IMG/VR virus record: IMGVR_UViG_3300022818_000255
Location: 1 to 31,929 of that record
DNA: 31,929 bases
DNA from: a virus
Direction: 5' to 3' (one strand)
Below, one piece after another: positions 31,372-31,929 of this stretch. A program made the position numbers and the translations under genes. How positions within the stretch are numbered: position 1 is the first letter of the stretch; every line of letters begins with the position of its first letter. Under the pieces are notes generated by a model that made no database searches, was not told the origin of the DNA, and worked only from the letters and a program-made list of their open reading frames with translations.

Positions 31372-31513
31372 ATAATTTAGGATAAAGTATAATAATTATT
31401 ATACATATTAACATAAAGACCAAAAAACCCTCTTGTTGTAATATCCTAAATAAGATAAACAAAGTAAATAATATCCCGATACCTTTTAATGCTTCACTAA
31501 TAAAGGTTTTCAT
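31361..31513 (-). CDS. Small membrane protein (50 residues), minus strand
   Basis: Reading leftward from 31513: start MKTFISEALKGIGILFTLFI, then FRILQQEGFLVFMLICIII, ending LYPKLFKN. Two hydrophobic segments separated by QQEG predict a two-span membrane protein. AAGGGG lies 5 bases before the start, inside the last codons of the lipoprotein gene, and only 8 bases separate the genes, so they form an operon. The convergent end overlaps the ejection-protein gene. It could help an exclusion system or act like a holin; no family is recognised. Confidence 0.5.
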   Translation of the reverse strand: MKTFISEALKGIGILFTLFILFRILQQEGFLVFMLICIIIIILYPKLFKN

Positions 31514-31521
31514 ATTACCCC

Positions 31522-31929
31522 TTATCCTTTAACCATAACGGTATCGCCTGAGGAAGTAAAAATGTAACCACCTACGGTTGCAGTGTCAAGCCAAGTTCCA
31601 CTCCCATAGATACCACTGGAATCGATAGTTCCTTCAAAATAAATAACATTAGTAACTGTTTGACCGTAAATGTTTATGTAACTGCCATTTACAGTTGCGG
31701 TAATAGTTGAGCCGTTAAATGTTCCATAACCTGTGTTCCAGTTAATACTTCCATCAACAACATAAAAATTATTAATAGTAAGAGACCCTGAATTATCAAC
31801 AATATAGCATTTAGCAGTGGTGAACCCTGAACCATCGTAATTGGTCATTGTCCAATTACCAGTTATGCCGGTTGACGGAATTACACTACCACAACCTGAT
31901 AAAAATAGAACTAATAGCAAGAATGTAAT
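31522..31929 (-). CDS. Lipoprotein, cut by the window end
   Basis: 135 residues are visible. The frame is open to the window edge, so the start may lie beyond 31929; the first in-frame start codon seen is TTG at 31920. The visible N-terminus is FLLLVLFLSGCGS, a clear lipoprotein signal with lipobox LSGC. The mature part is beta-rich (GITGNWTMTNYDGSG, then VIYFEGTIDSSGIYGSGTW), similar in style to small bacterial lipocalin-like lipoproteins. It is probably expressed from the prophage and may block superinfection or alter the host surface. Confidence 0.65.
   Translation of the reverse strand: MTFLLLVLFLSGCGSVIPSTGITGNWTMTNYDGSGFTTAKCYIVDNSGSLTINNFYVVDGSINWNTGYGTFNGSTITATVNGSYINIYGQTVTNVIYFEGTIDSSGIYGSGTWLDTATVGGYIFTSSGDTVMVKG

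Noticed and set aside
1-31929. tRNA genes, rRNA and CRISPR arrays
   Set aside because: I saw no cloverleaf-type sequence, no rRNA-like block and no regularly spaced direct repeats; a tRNAscan and repeat search would settle it.

Overview
The window looks like a large part of a short-tailed (podovirus-like) double-stranded DNA phage or prophage genome. Almost every gene lies on the + strand, tightly packed and often overlapping, with strong AGGAGG-type ribosome sites and occasional TTG/GTG starts. DNA is AT-rich, arginine is mostly AGA/AGG, and TGA is a stop. This fits a low-GC bacterial host that depends on Shine-Dalgarno sites, but the host cannot be named from the sequence. No integrase, lysis genes, rRNA, tRNA or CRISPR array is visible, so the genome is probably incomplete here.

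Positions 1-9450 hold the early and middle region. It has many small proteins of unknown role, a phiC31 gp3-like (recombination directionality factor-like) protein, an HNH endonuclease, and an odd cysteine-rich ORF carrying four evenly built internal ribosome-site/GTG modules. A replication block follows: winged-helix protein, replisome-organiser-like protein, MT-A70 adenine methyltransferase, helicase-loader-like protein and RusA-type resolvase. The block ends with a sigma factor split over two overlapping frames, just before the packaging genes, where a late-gene activator would be expected.

Positions 9450-23060 hold packaging and virion assembly: small and large terminase, P22-type portal, a leader RNA with a possible ribosome-site-masking fold, scaffold, major capsid protein, head/neck proteins, a LamG-type protein, an HExxH peptidase, tail adaptor and nozzle proteins, and a fibre with fibronectin-like repeats. 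A freestanding NUMOD3/HNH homing endonuclease follows the fibre gene. Next come a GNAT-like acyltransferase and a clear acyl carrier protein, which is unusual cargo inside a virion gene cluster.

Positions 23061-31371 encode four probable DNA-ejection (internal virion) proteins. One is a 1261-residue polyvalent protein with HExxH peptidase, ADP-ribosyltransferase-like and ParB-like parts. The last 570 bases carry two minus-strand genes, a lipoprotein (cut by the window edge) and a small membrane protein. They look like a moron or superinfection-exclusion module.

The most unusual points are the acyltransferase/acyl carrier protein pair beside an ejection protein with a lipobox-like start, the structured leader at 13362-13480, the split sigma factor, and the ORF with repeated internal start modules.
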